A stretch of 64,000 nucleotides of DNA. Source: G965262015 sp965262015 (GTDB lineage Bacteria; Spirochaetota; Leptospiria; Turneriellales; CBDBES01). Below, in pieces: positions 35,178 to 45,797 of the stretch (position 1 is its first letter; each line of letters opens with the position of its first letter). The stretch covers positions 558,001 to 622,000 of the forward strand of contig OZ253494.1 in NCBI GenBank assembly GCA_965262015.1, given 5' to 3'. A program made the position numbers and the translations under genes. Under the pieces are notes generated by a model. The model was not told the DNA's origin and did no database searches. It saw nothing but the letters and a program-made list of their open reading frames with translations.

Positions 35178-37148
35178 ATGGCAAACACGAAACCAAAAAC
35201 TGAAACTAAAAATTTTCAAGCAGAGACACAACGGCTTTTAGAGCTGATGATTCACTCTGTGTATAGTAGTAAGGAGATCTTTCTACGAGAACTTATTTCT
35301 AATGCATCGGATGCTATTGATAAACTAAAGTTTGAAGGATTAACCAATAAAGCTCTTATTCCTGCAAATGCTCAATTTGAAATTCGTATTGAAATAGACA
35401 AGGAAGAACGTACTCTTGCTATAATGGATAATGGCATTGGTATGAATCGAGAAGAACTAATCAATAACATAGGTACCATCGCAAAGTCTGGCACCTATGA
35501 GATGCTACAAAAAATGCAACAGGATAAAGCCACTAACCAAACAGATCTGATTGGTCAATTTGGTGTTGGATTCTATTCTGTATTTATTGTAGCAGATAAG
35601 GTAAGTCTAATTACCAAAAAAGCAGGTACATCAGAAGCTATCCAATGGGAATCGTCTTCTGGTGATGGTACATATACAATAACAGAGGGTTCTAAGGAAG
35701 AACATGGCACAAGTATTATATTACATCTTAAAGAAGCAGACCCTGAAAATGGTTTGGATGATTTTACAGAATTTTATACACTTCAAAACATAGTTAAAAA
35801 GTATTCTGATTTTATCAACTACCCTATTATGATGAAAGAAGAGCGGGAAGAGGTAGAAAAAGATAAGGACGGTAAACCTGTTGAAGGAGGTAAAAAAGAA
35901 AAAATCATTGAAGACAAAACTATAAACTCCATGCAACCTATATGGCTAAGGCCAAAGAATAAGGTAACGGAGGAAGAATACAACAAGTTTTACATGCATA
36001 TCGCCCATGATTGGACAGACCCTTTAAAGGCCATACCATTTCATGCTGAAGGCCGTGTAGAATATGTTGCTTTGCTATTTATACCTAGCCGGGCACCGTT
36101 TGATTTATTTTATCAAACCTACAAAACAGGCTTAAAATTATATGTAAAGAAAGTACTAATTCAAGAAGACTTTGAAGATATGTTGCCTACCTATTTACGA
36201 TTTGTCAAGGGTATCATAGATTCTCCTACGCTACCTCTCAACCTTTCAAGAGAATTGTTGCAAAAAGATGTACACATTAATTTTATTAAGAAAGGCTTAA
36301 CAAATAAGATTCTATCTATCTTATCCGAAATGTTTAAGAAAGATAAAGAAAAATATCTTACATTTTGGAAAGAATTTGGACAGGCCATGAAAGAAGGTAT
36401 TAGCTCAGATTTCGAAAATAAAGATAAAATCATGAATTTATTATTGTTTCCTTCTTCCTTTTCAGAAACTGAACTAGTCGGTTTCAAAGAGTATGTAGAG
36501 AGAATGCCAAGCAACCAAAAAAGTATTTATTATATTACAGGTGAATCTCGAGAAGTAGCAGAAAACTCACCTATGGTTGAAACTTTTAAAGAAAAAGGCT
36601 TTGAAGTATTTTATTTTGTAGATGCGATTGATAGCTTCATTATACAATCTTTATCTGAATTTGGGAATAAAAAATTTGTTTCTGTTGAAACAGGCAAAGA
36701 TGAATTATCTGATGATCAAGACAAAGAAAAAAAAGAAAAAGAACTAAAAAAACAACAAGATTCTATGTCGAATTTTTTAGAGACGTTACAAAAGCATCTA
36801 GATGCCTATGTAAAAAAAGTAATTTTAACGGATACTCTTGTTTCTGCTCCTGTATGTATTGTCAATGATATTGAGGCTGGAGGGGCAGGGATGAATCCCC
36901 ATTTAGAAAAAATGCTACGACGCAGTGGACAGGAAATGCCTGCTACTAAACGGATTTTACAGCTAAACACAAAGCATCCTACTATAAAAAAACTACACGA
37001 GAGATACCAGACCAATGCAGATGATCCAATCGTTGCGGAATACGCAGACTTACTTTATTCTTACTCAATGATTGTGGAAGGTGGGGAGCTAAAAAGTACG
37101 GCTTCTTTTGGTAAAAATATGGCAAGTGTCATGGAAAAAGCATTGTAG
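35178..37148 (+). CDS. htpG: Molecular chaperone HtpG (Hsp90)
   Basis: A 656-residue Hsp90. The GHKL ATPase domain shows RELISNASDAIDKL at about residues 34-47, DNGIGMNREEL near 86 and GQFGVGFYSVF near 124. The middle domain follows (LPLNLSRELLQ near 351), and the C-terminal dimerisation domain lacks the eukaryotic MEEVD tail. A charged insert around 215-240 (EEVEKDKDGKPVEGGKK) is typical of Bacteroidota HtpG. A strong AAGGAG lies six bases before the ATG. Its stop overlaps the GTG start of the next gene (TAGTG). It heads the plus-strand run to panC. Confidence 0.95.
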   Translation: MANTKPKTETKNFQAETQRLLELMIHSVYSSKEIFLRELISNASDAIDKLKFEGLTNKALIPANAQFEIRIEIDKEERTLAIMDNGIGMNREELINNIGTIAKSGTYEMLQKMQQDKATNQTDLIGQFGVGFYSVFIVADKVSLITKKAGTSEAIQWESSSGDGTYTITEGSKEEHGTSIILHLKEADPENGLDDFTEFYTLQNIVKKYSDFINYPIMMKEEREEVEKDKDGKPVEGGKKEKIIEDKTINSMQPIWLRPKNKVTEEEYNKFYMHIAHDWTDPLKAIPFHAEGRVEYVALLFIPSRAPFDLFYQTYKTGLKLYVKKVLIQEDFEDMLPTYLRFVKGIIDSPTLPLNLSRELLQKDVHINFIKKGLTNKILSILSEMFKKDKEKYLTFWKEFGQAMKEGISSDFENKDKIMNLLLFPSSFSETELVGFKEYVERMPSNQKSIYYITGESREVAENSPMVETFKEKGFEVFYFVDAIDSFIIQSLSEFGNKKFVSVETGKDELSDDQDKEKKEKELKKQQDSMSNFLETLQKHLDAYVKKVILTDTLVSAPVCIVNDIEAGGAGMNPHLEKMLRRSGQEMPATKRILQLNTKHPTIKKLHERYQTNADDPIVAEYADLLYSYSMIVEGGELKSTASFGKNMASVMEKAL

Positions 37149-39841
37149 TGCGTAGTCGCTTAATCATATTTACAACCATTGGAGCCTTTCTCCTTACCAC
37201 ATTTATTTTAGGTGGCGGGGTTTCCTTTTTAGCTGATAGACTGTGGTTTATTTCACTCAACCATACTGAAGTTTTTTATCGCATCTGGTGGGCAAAACTC
37301 ACAATATTTGGTGTTGTGTTTACAATAGTATGTGTCTTCATGTGGATTAACTTTCAAATTGCTCTACATCTTACAAAAAATCGGCATATTATTAATGTCA
37401 ACACACAAAAGGCATATAAAGACACAATCATTAAGCAAATACTTGGAATAATCGTACTATCTTCTGCTTGGTGTATAGGAATAATGTTAGTACCCATGTG
37501 GGATACAATATTACAATACTATCATCAGGCCCCTGTAGGAAAATTAGATCCAATTTTTGGGAAAGATATTTCATTTTATCTATTTAGCTTACCCATATAT
37601 TACTCACTAAATCTATTCTGCTTTGGTCTGATTGGATTAACGAGTATCTATATTTTCACTCTTTATTTTCTAAAAGGTTTATGGCAACTTTTTAACAACC
37701 AAAATAATCCTGATTTTCATAAAGTTGCATTACATATTACATGTTTAGCCATGATGACAGGGTTTAATTACGCTTGGTATCTATGGATACAACGTTATTT
37801 TGTTTTATATAATAGCTCGAATGTGATATATGGTGCAAGTTACACAGACCATCATGTTCGTGTGCCAATCTATGTACTTATGAGTATTATTACAGTACTA
37901 TGCTCCATTGGTATGGTAGTTCTTGTCAAAAGGAAAAAAAACTATCTAAAACTATTAATGCAAATGGGTACTGGATATATTGTGACTAGTGTCATCCTAC
38001 TCAGCTTGTATCCCACAATTTTCCATAAGTTTCTGGTGGAACCTAATGAATTAGAAAAAGAAATACCATATATCAAAAATAATATCGAATTTACCAAATT
38101 AGCTTACGCACTGGATCATGTGGATAAAAGTACTTATGCAATTAATAATCAACCGATATCAGTTAAATCATTACATGACAGTAAACTGATTAAAAATATT
38201 CGTCTATGGGATTGGCGTCCTCTTCTAAAAACATATAAACAGCTACAAGAAATTAGACTGTATTATAAATTTCATGATGTAGACGTTGATAGATACACTA
38301 TCAATGACGAGCAACGACAGGTAATGGTGGCTGCTAGGGAGTTGGCCTACGATCAAGTGCCTCAACCAGCAAGAACATGGGTTAATCATAGATTAAAGTA
38401 TACCCATGGATATGGGGTCGTAATGAGCCCAGTCAATCGCTTCAGGCAAAATGGGATGCCTGAATTTTTCATAAAAGATGTTCCTCCATTATCTGTACCT
38501 GAAGTACCAAATGTAGAACAACCAGAAATATACTATGGAGAAGAAACTAATCACTATATACTAACAGGCACAAACACTAAAGAATTTGATTACCCTCTTG
38601 GTAAAAATAATCAACTAACTCTTTATAAAGGTAAAGGTGGTATCCCTATTCCATCTTTCCTACATAGATTATTATATGCTCTGCACTGGCAGAGCATCAA
38701 AATATTGATTTCAAATTATTTAACAGAAAAAACACGAATACACTACGTAAGAAATATCAAGCAGCGTGTTCATAAAATAGCACCTTTCCTAAGCTATGAT
38801 AGTGATCCCTACATTATAATTGCTAATAAACGTCTCTATTGGATTATAGATGCCTATACACAGAGCCATTATTTTCCGTATGCCAAACCCACCTATAAAG
38901 ACGTTCAATTAAATTATATACGAAACTCTGTTAAGGTGGTAGTGAATGCTTATAATGGTGACGTGGCCTTTGTAGTTATGGATGAACAAGATCCCATTTT
39001 ACAAACATATCGATCGATGTTTCCCAAGATGTTTCATGCAAAAAAAGATATTTCTAGAGAAATTACGGAACATTTTCGTTATCCAACACAACTATTTTGG
39101 TTACAAGCAAATATATACACTACATATCATATGGAAGATGTGAATATATTTTACAATCGAGAGGATATGTGGAAACTACCTACTGAGTTGTATGAAGGCA
39201 ACGAACAGATGATGGAACCATACTATATTACCATGCAACTACCTGGCCAGCCAAAACCAGAATTTTTACTCATCCTGCCTTTTACACCCGTAAATAAAAA
39301 TAATATGGTTTCTTGGATGGCTGTTAATTCAAATTCTGACAATTATGGCAGGCTTATCTTATATGAATTTCCTAAAAAACAATTAGTATATGGTCCTATG
39401 CAAATTGAAGCCCGTATAGATCAAGACCCTGAAATATCTGAGCTACTTACTTTGTGGAGCCAAAAAGGATCAAATGTCATACGAGGTAATTTAATGGTAC
39501 TTCCTGTAGATAATAGCATTCTATACGTTGAACCTCTCTATATCAGAGCAGAAAAAAGCCAGATGCCTGAGCTCAAGCGTGTTATTGTATCTAACGCAGA
39601 TAAACTAGCAATGGGCCCAACGTTGGAACTAGCTCTAGACAAGATTATGAGTTCGAAAAGTATACCCACATCATCATCGTTAACCCATCTATCCCCAAAG
39701 AATTCTCTGGTCGCAGCACAGGCTTTATCATACTATCAAAGATCTATAGAATCACTCAAACAGTCTAAATGGTCAGCATATGGTAAACAACAAAAAGAAT
39801 TAGGTAAGCTCTTGCGACAATTGAAAGACCAGCTTCAATAA
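37148..39841 (+). CDS. UPF0182 family large membrane protein
   Basis: An 897-residue protein of the UPF0182/COG1615 family. Seven hydrophobic segments occupy the first 300 residues; the large extracytoplasmic part carries family motifs (YTHGYGVVMSPVNRF near 417, PEIYYGEETNHYILTGT near 459, WIIDAYTQSHYFPYA near 573, MQLPGQPKPEFLLILPFTP split near 699). It ends in a long helical region. The family's function is not known. It starts with GTG, overlapping the htpG stop by one base. Confidence 0.85.
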   Translation: MRSRLIIFTTIGAFLLTTFILGGGVSFLADRLWFISLNHTEVFYRIWWAKLTIFGVVFTIVCVFMWINFQIALHLTKNRHIINVNTQKAYKDTIIKQILGIIVLSSAWCIGIMLVPMWDTILQYYHQAPVGKLDPIFGKDISFYLFSLPIYYSLNLFCFGLIGLTSIYIFTLYFLKGLWQLFNNQNNPDFHKVALHITCLAMMTGFNYAWYLWIQRYFVLYNSSNVIYGASYTDHHVRVPIYVLMSIITVLCSIGMVVLVKRKKNYLKLLMQMGTGYIVTSVILLSLYPTIFHKFLVEPNELEKEIPYIKNNIEFTKLAYALDHVDKSTYAINNQPISVKSLHDSKLIKNIRLWDWRPLLKTYKQLQEIRLYYKFHDVDVDRYTINDEQRQVMVAARELAYDQVPQPARTWVNHRLKYTHGYGVVMSPVNRFRQNGMPEFFIKDVPPLSVPEVPNVEQPEIYYGEETNHYILTGTNTKEFDYPLGKNNQLTLYKGKGGIPIPSFLHRLLYALHWQSIKILISNYLTEKTRIHYVRNIKQRVHKIAPFLSYDSDPYIIIANKRLYWIIDAYTQSHYFPYAKPTYKDVQLNYIRNSVKVVVNAYNGDVAFVVMDEQDPILQTYRSMFPKMFHAKKDISREITEHFRYPTQLFWLQANIYTTYHMEDVNIFYNREDMWKLPTELYEGNEQMMEPYYITMQLPGQPKPEFLLILPFTPVNKNNMVSWMAVNSNSDNYGRLILYEFPKKQLVYGPMQIEARIDQDPEISELLTLWSQKGSNVIRGNLMVLPVDNSILYVEPLYIRAEKSQMPELKRVIVSNADKLAMGPTLELALDKIMSSKSIPTSSSLTHLSPKNSLVAAQALSYYQRSIESLKQSKWSAYGKQQKELGKLLRQLKDQLQ

Positions 39842-39854
39842 AGTCTAATATACG

Positions 39855-40781
39855 ATGCACCCTATTTATAAAACAGCAACTAATCGAAAACTAGTTTGCC
39901 CCATTATACTATGTATGATTATTCTTAGCATAGCAAGCACGCTATACATCATAGACAATATTTTTGTTTTACTAGAACAAGCTACGGTACAAAGTTTTAA
40001 ACCAGTCAAAAATAAACATGCACAAAAGAAAGTCATACGGGATATATCATATGCTTCTGACCAGCATACATTAGATATTTATTCCTTTAAAAAATGTGGA
40101 GTACCTAGAAAAGTATTAATAGTATTTCCTGGAGGGATGTGGCAGGGATACCATAAAAAAAATTATTACCACATTACTAGAATAGGTCAAGAACATAACT
40201 ATGTAACTGTTATTGTCCAGGTACCTACTTTTTATGGTTATGTCAGTAGACATATAGTCTCTACCTCTGACTTAGAAAATCGTAATTTTGTATCCCAGAG
40301 TAAAAGTACTACACAAGCAATAAAATGGGTATATAATCATATTAGCCACTACTGTGGCGATCCTAAGAACATTACTCTTTTGAGTATACTAGATGCCGTT
40401 TATACTATTGGCTACGCAAACCAACAGGATCCTGACATCTATTCTAATGTAAAAAAAATGATATGGTTAGATCCCATACTTGACTTATCCATCGTATCAA
40501 ATAAATTTTATGAACAACAGCTTAAGCCTATATTCTGGAAAAATGAATCTATTGCAAAAAATTATCAGGTACAACCTAATAAGATACCAACCTTAATTAT
40601 GTATGCAGAAAGAGGTTATCCTTTTACCAAGAAAGCTATTCAACAAATAAAGCAAAAACAAAAACATATCATTATACATGAAATGCTAGGAATAACAACA
40701 AAAGAACTGCTATTCCGTTTAGGTAGAAAAACATTAGTATCTACCCAAACACTAAGTTATTTTCTTACACAATCTTTTTAA
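39855..40781 (+). CDS. Alpha/beta-hydrolase-like protein lacking the nucleophile motif
   Basis: A 308-residue protein with an N-terminal membrane anchor (about 13-40). It has the outline of a BD-FAE/carboxylesterase hydrolase: FPGGMWQGY at 91-99 matches the oxyanion HGGxWxxG segment, and YCGDPKNITLL at 166-176 matches the GGDPxxIxLxGHSAG run-up. The nucleophile elbow GHSAG is replaced by SILDA, so the catalytic serine is absent. No confident catalytic His is visible. It is probably a non-catalytic or decaying hydrolase. It starts 13 bases after the UPF0182 gene and touches polA with no gap. Confidence 0.5.
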   Translation: MHPIYKTATNRKLVCPIILCMIILSIASTLYIIDNIFVLLEQATVQSFKPVKNKHAQKKVIRDISYASDQHTLDIYSFKKCGVPRKVLIVFPGGMWQGYHKKNYYHITRIGQEHNYVTVIVQVPTFYGYVSRHIVSTSDLENRNFVSQSKSTTQAIKWVYNHISHYCGDPKNITLLSILDAVYTIGYANQQDPDIYSNVKKMIWLDPILDLSIVSNKFYEQQLKPIFWKNESIAKNYQVQPNKIPTLIMYAERGYPFTKKAIQQIKQKQKHIIIHEMLGITTKELLFRLGRKTLVSTQTLSYFLTQSF

Positions 40782-43637
40782 ATGCAATCTAAAACATTGT
40801 TCATTGTAGATGGGCATAGTCTAATCTTTCGTGCATACTATGCGATGCATGCTAATCCTTTAGTAAACTCATATGGGGATCCAATTGGGTGTATTTTTGC
40901 TTTCTATAAAATGATAGCAAAGCTACTCAAGATACATCAACCAGATTATTTTATTATTATTTTTGATCCTAAGGGGAAAGTCTTTAGAGATGAAATTTAT
41001 CCTGACTATAAAATGAATCGTAAACCTGTTCCACCTGACTTACCCCAGCAGATACAAGAGATTATCCACATAATAGCTCATTTAAATATACCTTACTTTA
41101 TACCCGATAATGCAGAAGCTGATGATGGTATAGCTTCAATAGTAGAACAATATAAAAACCATAAAGACCTTGTACTATATATCCTTAGTGGTGATAAAGA
41201 CTTATACAATATCTTATTTCCTTCGGTAACCATGTTGAGACCTGTTAAAGGAGTGAGTGAATTTAAACGTATCAATGCGAAATCTATAAAAGAAGAGATC
41301 GGTATACTGCCTGAAGAGATACCTGCCTATATGGCTCTTACGGGTGATAGTGCTGATTATATTCCTGGTGTCAAAGGTATTGGAACCAAAGGTGCTTCAA
41401 AACTTATTCAACAGTTTAAAACATTGGACAATATTTACAAGAACATTAGTAGTATTTCGTCTGAAAGTATACGTAATAAATTACTAGCTTCAAAAGAAAA
41501 TGCTTTTTTATCGCAAACGTTAGTAACCCTGAAAAAAGATATTCCCATACCCTTTTCTCTCGAAGATTTAGAGTGGACCAAAGCTATTAATACAGTAGAT
41601 GATATACAGATCTTTCTAGAGAAAGAACTACCTTCTGTTTATGATGATTGGTTGGGCCTCTTACAACACTTACCCTCTAAATCCATTATTTCAAACACTA
41701 ATGATATTGCACAAAATATACAATTAATTACTACACCAGAACAATTATCTAGTCTAGTCAAACACTTACAACAGTTTAAAGAAATAGCAATTGACACAGA
41801 AACAGATAATCTCTCTGTTATGCAGGCTAATTTAGTTGGTGTCTCTTTATCATGGTATGACGCTCAAAAATATTATAGTGCCTTCATACCATGTCCATGT
41901 AACCCCCAAAGTAAAAAACATCCAGATTATGATTGTCTTATGCCAGTTAATGCAATCTTATCAGCTCTTAAAACAATTTTAGAAGATCCCCAAACTATTA
42001 AAATTGGTCATAATATTAAATATGATATCTTAGTTTTACGCCAACATAATATTCAAGTACAAGGTACACACAATACAATACATGACACCATGATTTTATC
42101 TTATGTACTAGGTACTCATAAACAACATGGATTAGATTACTTAACTTATGAATATCTACAACATAACATGTTATCTTATGACACACTAGTTAAAAGAGGT
42201 AAAGATAAACTTCCCTTACTTAGCTTGCCTCTAGATAAATTATCGTACTATGCATGTGAGGATGCTGAAGCAACTCTAAGAATTTTTCATATTCTATTGG
42301 AACAAATGAATATGAATCAGACATCTTCCAAATTATACTATGATATTGATTTACCCCTAATCCCTGTCTTAATCGATATGGAGTTTGATGGTATCATAGC
42401 AGATACACAATATCTACAAACACTCCAAGATAACTATGAAAATGACATTTTTCAACTTGAGCAAGAGATTTATACATTAGCCAATAAAACATTTAACATA
42501 CGTAGTACAAAAGAGTTAGGTAGTGTTTTATTTAAAGACTTACAAATTAAATCTAGTAAAAAGACTGTTACTGGTAAGTTTTCTACTAACCAAAAAGTTT
42601 TAAATAGCCTTAAGAATCAACATCCTATCATAAACAAACTATTAGAATTTCGTTTACTTAATAAACTTTTATCAGGCTATATCATACCACTTATTCAATA
42701 TATTAATCCACAAACAAAACGCATTCATACTTCATTCTCACAGACAGTAACGGGGACAGCAAGGTTAGCTTCCACACATCCTAATTTGCAAAATATACCT
42801 ATTCGGGGTAAAGAAGGTAGTAAACTACGACAGGTATTTATTGCTGATAATGATTACGAACTATTGGCATTAGATTATAGCCAAATTGAGCTTCGTATTC
42901 TAGCCCATATGAGTAAAGATACTAATTTACTTCAAGCATATACGAATAACGAAGATATACATGATCGTTCTGCATATCTACTTTTCCGTAACCAATTTAA
43001 TTTTGCAACAGGTATGTGGTTAGAGAACACCACAGATATCCAACCAACTAGTCAATTTAATGCTGAAGAATTAGCCATTATGAAGTCCACACTTGAATTT
43101 AGTTGTTTTAGAGATAAAGCCAAAATACTCAACTTTTCCATTGTCTATGGAATTACACCTTGGGGGTTGTCACAATACCTTAATATTACACCAGAAGAAG
43201 CAAAGACAATGATTAATAATTATTTTCATACATACCAAGGCGTAAAAAGATATATGGATAGCGTAATAGAGCAATCAAGGAATACCCAGTATGTTGATAA
43301 TTTATTTGGCCGTCGCCGCAAAATTGACGGGCTATTCGCTAATAATGCATCTATACGCAGTTCGTCTGAGCGTCTAGCCATGAATACCCCTATACAGTCA
43401 ACGGCGGCCGATCTAGTCAAAAGATGTATGATTGTGATCCATAAAGAGATGAGCCAGAAATCCTATAAAAGTAAGCTACTGCTACAAATCCATGATGAAT
43501 TACTCTTTGAAGTCTACCATACTGAAAAGGAAGAGATTTTTAGTATGGTTAAAGATAAAATGGAAAATACGATAAAATTAGATGTACCACTGTTAGTTAA
43601 TGGTGAATTTAGTAAGACATGGAAGGGCACAAAATAA
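40782..43637 (+). CDS. polA: DNA polymerase I
   Basis: A 951-residue three-domain enzyme. Residues 1-290 are the 5'-3' flap nuclease (FIVDGHSLIFRAYYA; NAEADDGIAS; LSGDKDLYN; GIKGIG-type VKGIGTKGA). Residues about 310-510 are the 3'-5' proofreading domain, and here the exonuclease I motif is intact (AIDTETDNL), unlike in many endosymbionts. The polymerase has motif A DYSQIELRILAHMS, motif B RDKAKILNFSIVYG with Phe at the ddNTP-selectivity site, and motif C LLQIHDELLFEV. Its 3' end overlaps panC by 19 bases. Confidence 0.96.
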   Translation: MQSKTLFIVDGHSLIFRAYYAMHANPLVNSYGDPIGCIFAFYKMIAKLLKIHQPDYFIIIFDPKGKVFRDEIYPDYKMNRKPVPPDLPQQIQEIIHIIAHLNIPYFIPDNAEADDGIASIVEQYKNHKDLVLYILSGDKDLYNILFPSVTMLRPVKGVSEFKRINAKSIKEEIGILPEEIPAYMALTGDSADYIPGVKGIGTKGASKLIQQFKTLDNIYKNISSISSESIRNKLLASKENAFLSQTLVTLKKDIPIPFSLEDLEWTKAINTVDDIQIFLEKELPSVYDDWLGLLQHLPSKSIISNTNDIAQNIQLITTPEQLSSLVKHLQQFKEIAIDTETDNLSVMQANLVGVSLSWYDAQKYYSAFIPCPCNPQSKKHPDYDCLMPVNAILSALKTILEDPQTIKIGHNIKYDILVLRQHNIQVQGTHNTIHDTMILSYVLGTHKQHGLDYLTYEYLQHNMLSYDTLVKRGKDKLPLLSLPLDKLSYYACEDAEATLRIFHILLEQMNMNQTSSKLYYDIDLPLIPVLIDMEFDGIIADTQYLQTLQDNYENDIFQLEQEIYTLANKTFNIRSTKELGSVLFKDLQIKSSKKTVTGKFSTNQKVLNSLKNQHPIINKLLEFRLLNKLLSGYIIPLIQYINPQTKRIHTSFSQTVTGTARLASTHPNLQNIPIRGKEGSKLRQVFIADNDYELLALDYSQIELRILAHMSKDTNLLQAYTNNEDIHDRSAYLLFRNQFNFATGMWLENTTDIQPTSQFNAEELAIMKSTLEFSCFRDKAKILNFSIVYGITPWGLSQYLNITPEEAKTMINNYFHTYQGVKRYMDSVIEQSRNTQYVDNLFGRRRKIDGLFANNASIRSSSERLAMNTPIQSTAADLVKRCMIVIHKEMSQKSYKSKLLLQIHDELLFEVYHTEKEEIFSMVKDKMENTIKLDVPLLVNGEFSKTWKGTK

Positions 43638-44479
43638 ATATTATTCGTTCTATTGATCAAATTAAAAATCATAGAAAAGATTTAGAAAAACATCAATCCA
43701 ACATACGGATTGCCTTAGTGCCCACCATGGGCTATTTACATGAGGGACATATCTCACTTATACAAAAGGCAAAAGAAGTGGGTACATACGTCATTGTATC
43801 CATTTTTGTTAACCCTCTACAATTTAATGACCTGGAAGATCTAAACAAATACCCTAAAAATATAGAAAGAGATATTAAAATACTTAAACAAGAAAAAGTA
43901 GATCTTGTGTTTATACCGGAAGCATCTGAAGTCATACCTAAAAAAAATTACATCCAGATTACTGCCCCATTATTGATAAATCAACTTTGTGGTAATACAC
44001 GACTTAATCATTTTGATGGTATGCTGTATATTGTGCATAATTTATTTATGTGGATCAAACCCCATATAGCATGCTTTGGACTTAAAGATTATCAACAATA
44101 TAAATTAGTTGCCTTAATGAATCAAGAACTTCAAATGAACGTAAAAATAATTCCTGTTGAGACAGTAAGAGAAAAGACTGGTCTAGCACTGAGCAGTCGT
44201 AATGCTCGCCTTAGTTCACAAGGTAAAATAAATGCCAATATATTATGGGATACTCTAAAAATGGCTAAAGATGAATTAAGCCAGAAAAATACATTAGATT
44301 CAATTCGATATAAGATCATTAGCCATTTAAAGCCATACGAAGTAGATTATGCAAATATCTTTAATAGTGAAACCCTACAACCCATTAGTGAATATAGACA
44401 AGGACAAACTTATTTAGTTGCATTAGCGGTTTGGATTGAACAGGTACGTCTCATTGATAATATTTTAATCACTCTATGA
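43619..44479 (+). CDS. panC: Pantothenate synthetase
   Basis: Joins pantoate and beta-alanine with ATP. The nucleotidyltransferase motif LVPTMGYLHEGHISLI is at about residues 33-48 (HxGH = HEGH), followed by SIFVNPLQFN near 61, ACFGLKDYQQY near 141 and LALSSRNARLS near 184 (KMSKS-like). The pantoate-binding region reads CGNTRLNHFDG instead of the usual GxxRPGHFxGV, so this part has drifted. Its start lies inside polA (19-base overlap). No panB or panD is in the window. Confidence 0.88.
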   Translation: MEGHKINIIRSIDQIKNHRKDLEKHQSNIRIALVPTMGYLHEGHISLIQKAKEVGTYVIVSIFVNPLQFNDLEDLNKYPKNIERDIKILKQEKVDLVFIPEASEVIPKKNYIQITAPLLINQLCGNTRLNHFDGMLYIVHNLFMWIKPHIACFGLKDYQQYKLVALMNQELQMNVKIIPVETVREKTGLALSSRNARLSSQGKINANILWDTLKMAKDELSQKNTLDSIRYKIISHLKPYEVDYANIFNSETLQPISEYRQGQTYLVALAVWIEQVRLIDNILITL

Positions 44480-44491
44480 TGTAACTAAAAT

Positions 44492-44905
44492 TTAGCCAAA
44501 ATATTCAACCGTATTATTTTCTGTTTCATGCAAACGTACTCGATATAGAAAAACATTCTTGGGCAATCTATGAGACAGCTGATCCCATATGAAGATAGTA
44601 ATATTTTCTGCAGACTGTACATGATTAATAAAAAATGAGATATCACCACAATCCAAGTTTTTATGATCTAGTGGTTCTTTAATGCGTTTTTTCATAATAG
44701 ATTTTAAATCTTTTAGATTCATTAAAAAACCTGTTTGAGGATCAACTAAGCCACATATCGTTACCTCAACTATATAGTTATGACCATGCAAATTCGCACA
44801 GGGGCCGTAAAACACTTCATTATCTTGTTCTGGATGATGCAAACGATGTGCACTAGAAAAAGTCATGCGTCTAGTCACATACACATAACCTTCATCTTTT
44901 TTCAT
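44492..44905 (-). CDS. queD: 6-carboxytetrahydropterin / 6-pyruvoyltetrahydropterin synthase family protein
   Basis: A 137-residue PTPS/QueD fold protein. All expected residues are visible: zinc His20 (FSSAH), catalytic Cys36 and zinc His40 and His42 (CANLHGHNY), Asp80-His81 (DHKNLD) and the substrate glutamate in LHETEN (Glu127). QueD makes a queuosine precursor; PTPS makes tetrahydropterin. The short form and SAENITIFIWD favour QueD, but no other queuosine gene is near. It is the last gene of the long minus-strand run. Confidence 0.85.
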   Translation of the reverse strand: MKKDEGYVYVTRRMTFSSAHRLHHPEQDNEVFYGPCANLHGHNYIVEVTICGLVDPQTGFLMNLKDLKSIMKKRIKEPLDHKNLDCGDISFFINHVQSAENITIFIWDQLSHRLPKNVFLYRVRLHETENNTVEYFG

Positions 44906-44928
44906 ATAAAATTAGAATAATCTTAAAT

Positions 44929-45771
44929 TTAAATGTTTACTTCAAAATGCCTCAAAGCATCGTTTAAACTAGTTTTTTTATTAGTAGATTCTTTCCTCTT
45001 ACCAATAATGAGAGCACAATTAACCTGATAAGTGCCACTAGGGAATTCTTTTGAAATAGAACCTGGTATCACCACTGAATTGCACGGGACATGGCCTTTG
45101 ATAATTTTCTCTGTCTCACCTGTAACATCCACAATTTTAGTGGATGCGGTTAAAATAACACCACTACCCAACACTGCACCCTTTTCTACCATGACGCCTT
45201 CTACCACGATCACCCTACTTCCCAGAAAAGCATCGTCTTCAATAATAACAGGAGAAGCTTGAGGAGGCTCTAATACACCACCAATGCCTACCCCACCTGA
45301 CAAATGCACATTGCGACCTATCTGTGCACAACTACCTATAGTGGCCCATGTATCTACCATGGTACCAGTAGCAACATACGAACCAATATTTACATAAGAT
45401 GGCATTAATATGACACCCTCTTCAATATAAGAACCATATCTAGCTACTGCAGGTGGAACAACTCTTACATTCTGGGCTTTATAATTAGATTTTAGTGCTA
45501 TCTTGTCCCAGTACTCCATCGGCCCAGCAGATAAAGATTCCATGTTAGCAATACGAAAATACAACAGGATAACTTTCTTCACCCATTCATTGACTATCCA
45601 CATACCACCTTCAACAGAAGGAGGCATCGCCACACGGATCTGTCCCCGATCAAGTAACTCAATAGCTCGATGGATAAGATTTTGTATCTTACTATCTTCT
45701 AGAACATGAGGGTCATGTGGCAATGCGTCATAGACACCTAATAATTTTGCAATATCATCAGAACCTATCAT
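44929..45771 (-). CDS. dapD: Tetrahydrodipicolinate N-succinyltransferase
   Basis: A 280-residue hexapeptide-repeat acyltransferase that succinylates tetrahydrodipicolinate on the way to meso-diaminopimelate and lysine. Segments typical of DapD are MPSYVNIGSYVATGTMVDTW (split) near 125, HLSGGVGIGGVLEPPQASPV near 157 and a C-terminal VIPGSISKEFPSG. The left-handed helix lies at about 110-220. Other dap genes are absent from this window. A retained diaminopimelate step would match the peptidoglycan-related genes elsewhere in the window. Confidence 0.93.
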   Translation of the reverse strand: MIGSDDIAKLLGVYDALPHDPHVLEDSKIQNLIHRAIELLDRGQIRVAMPPSVEGGMWIVNEWVKKVILLYFRIANMESLSAGPMEYWDKIALKSNYKAQNVRVVPPAVARYGSYIEEGVILMPSYVNIGSYVATGTMVDTWATIGSCAQIGRNVHLSGGVGIGGVLEPPQASPVIIEDDAFLGSRVIVVEGVMVEKGAVLGSGVILTASTKIVDVTGETEKIIKGHVPCNSVVIPGSISKEFPSGTYQVNCALIIGKRKESTNKKTSLNDALRHFEVNI

Positions 45772-45797
45772 AACCTATCTATTATATAACACTCATA

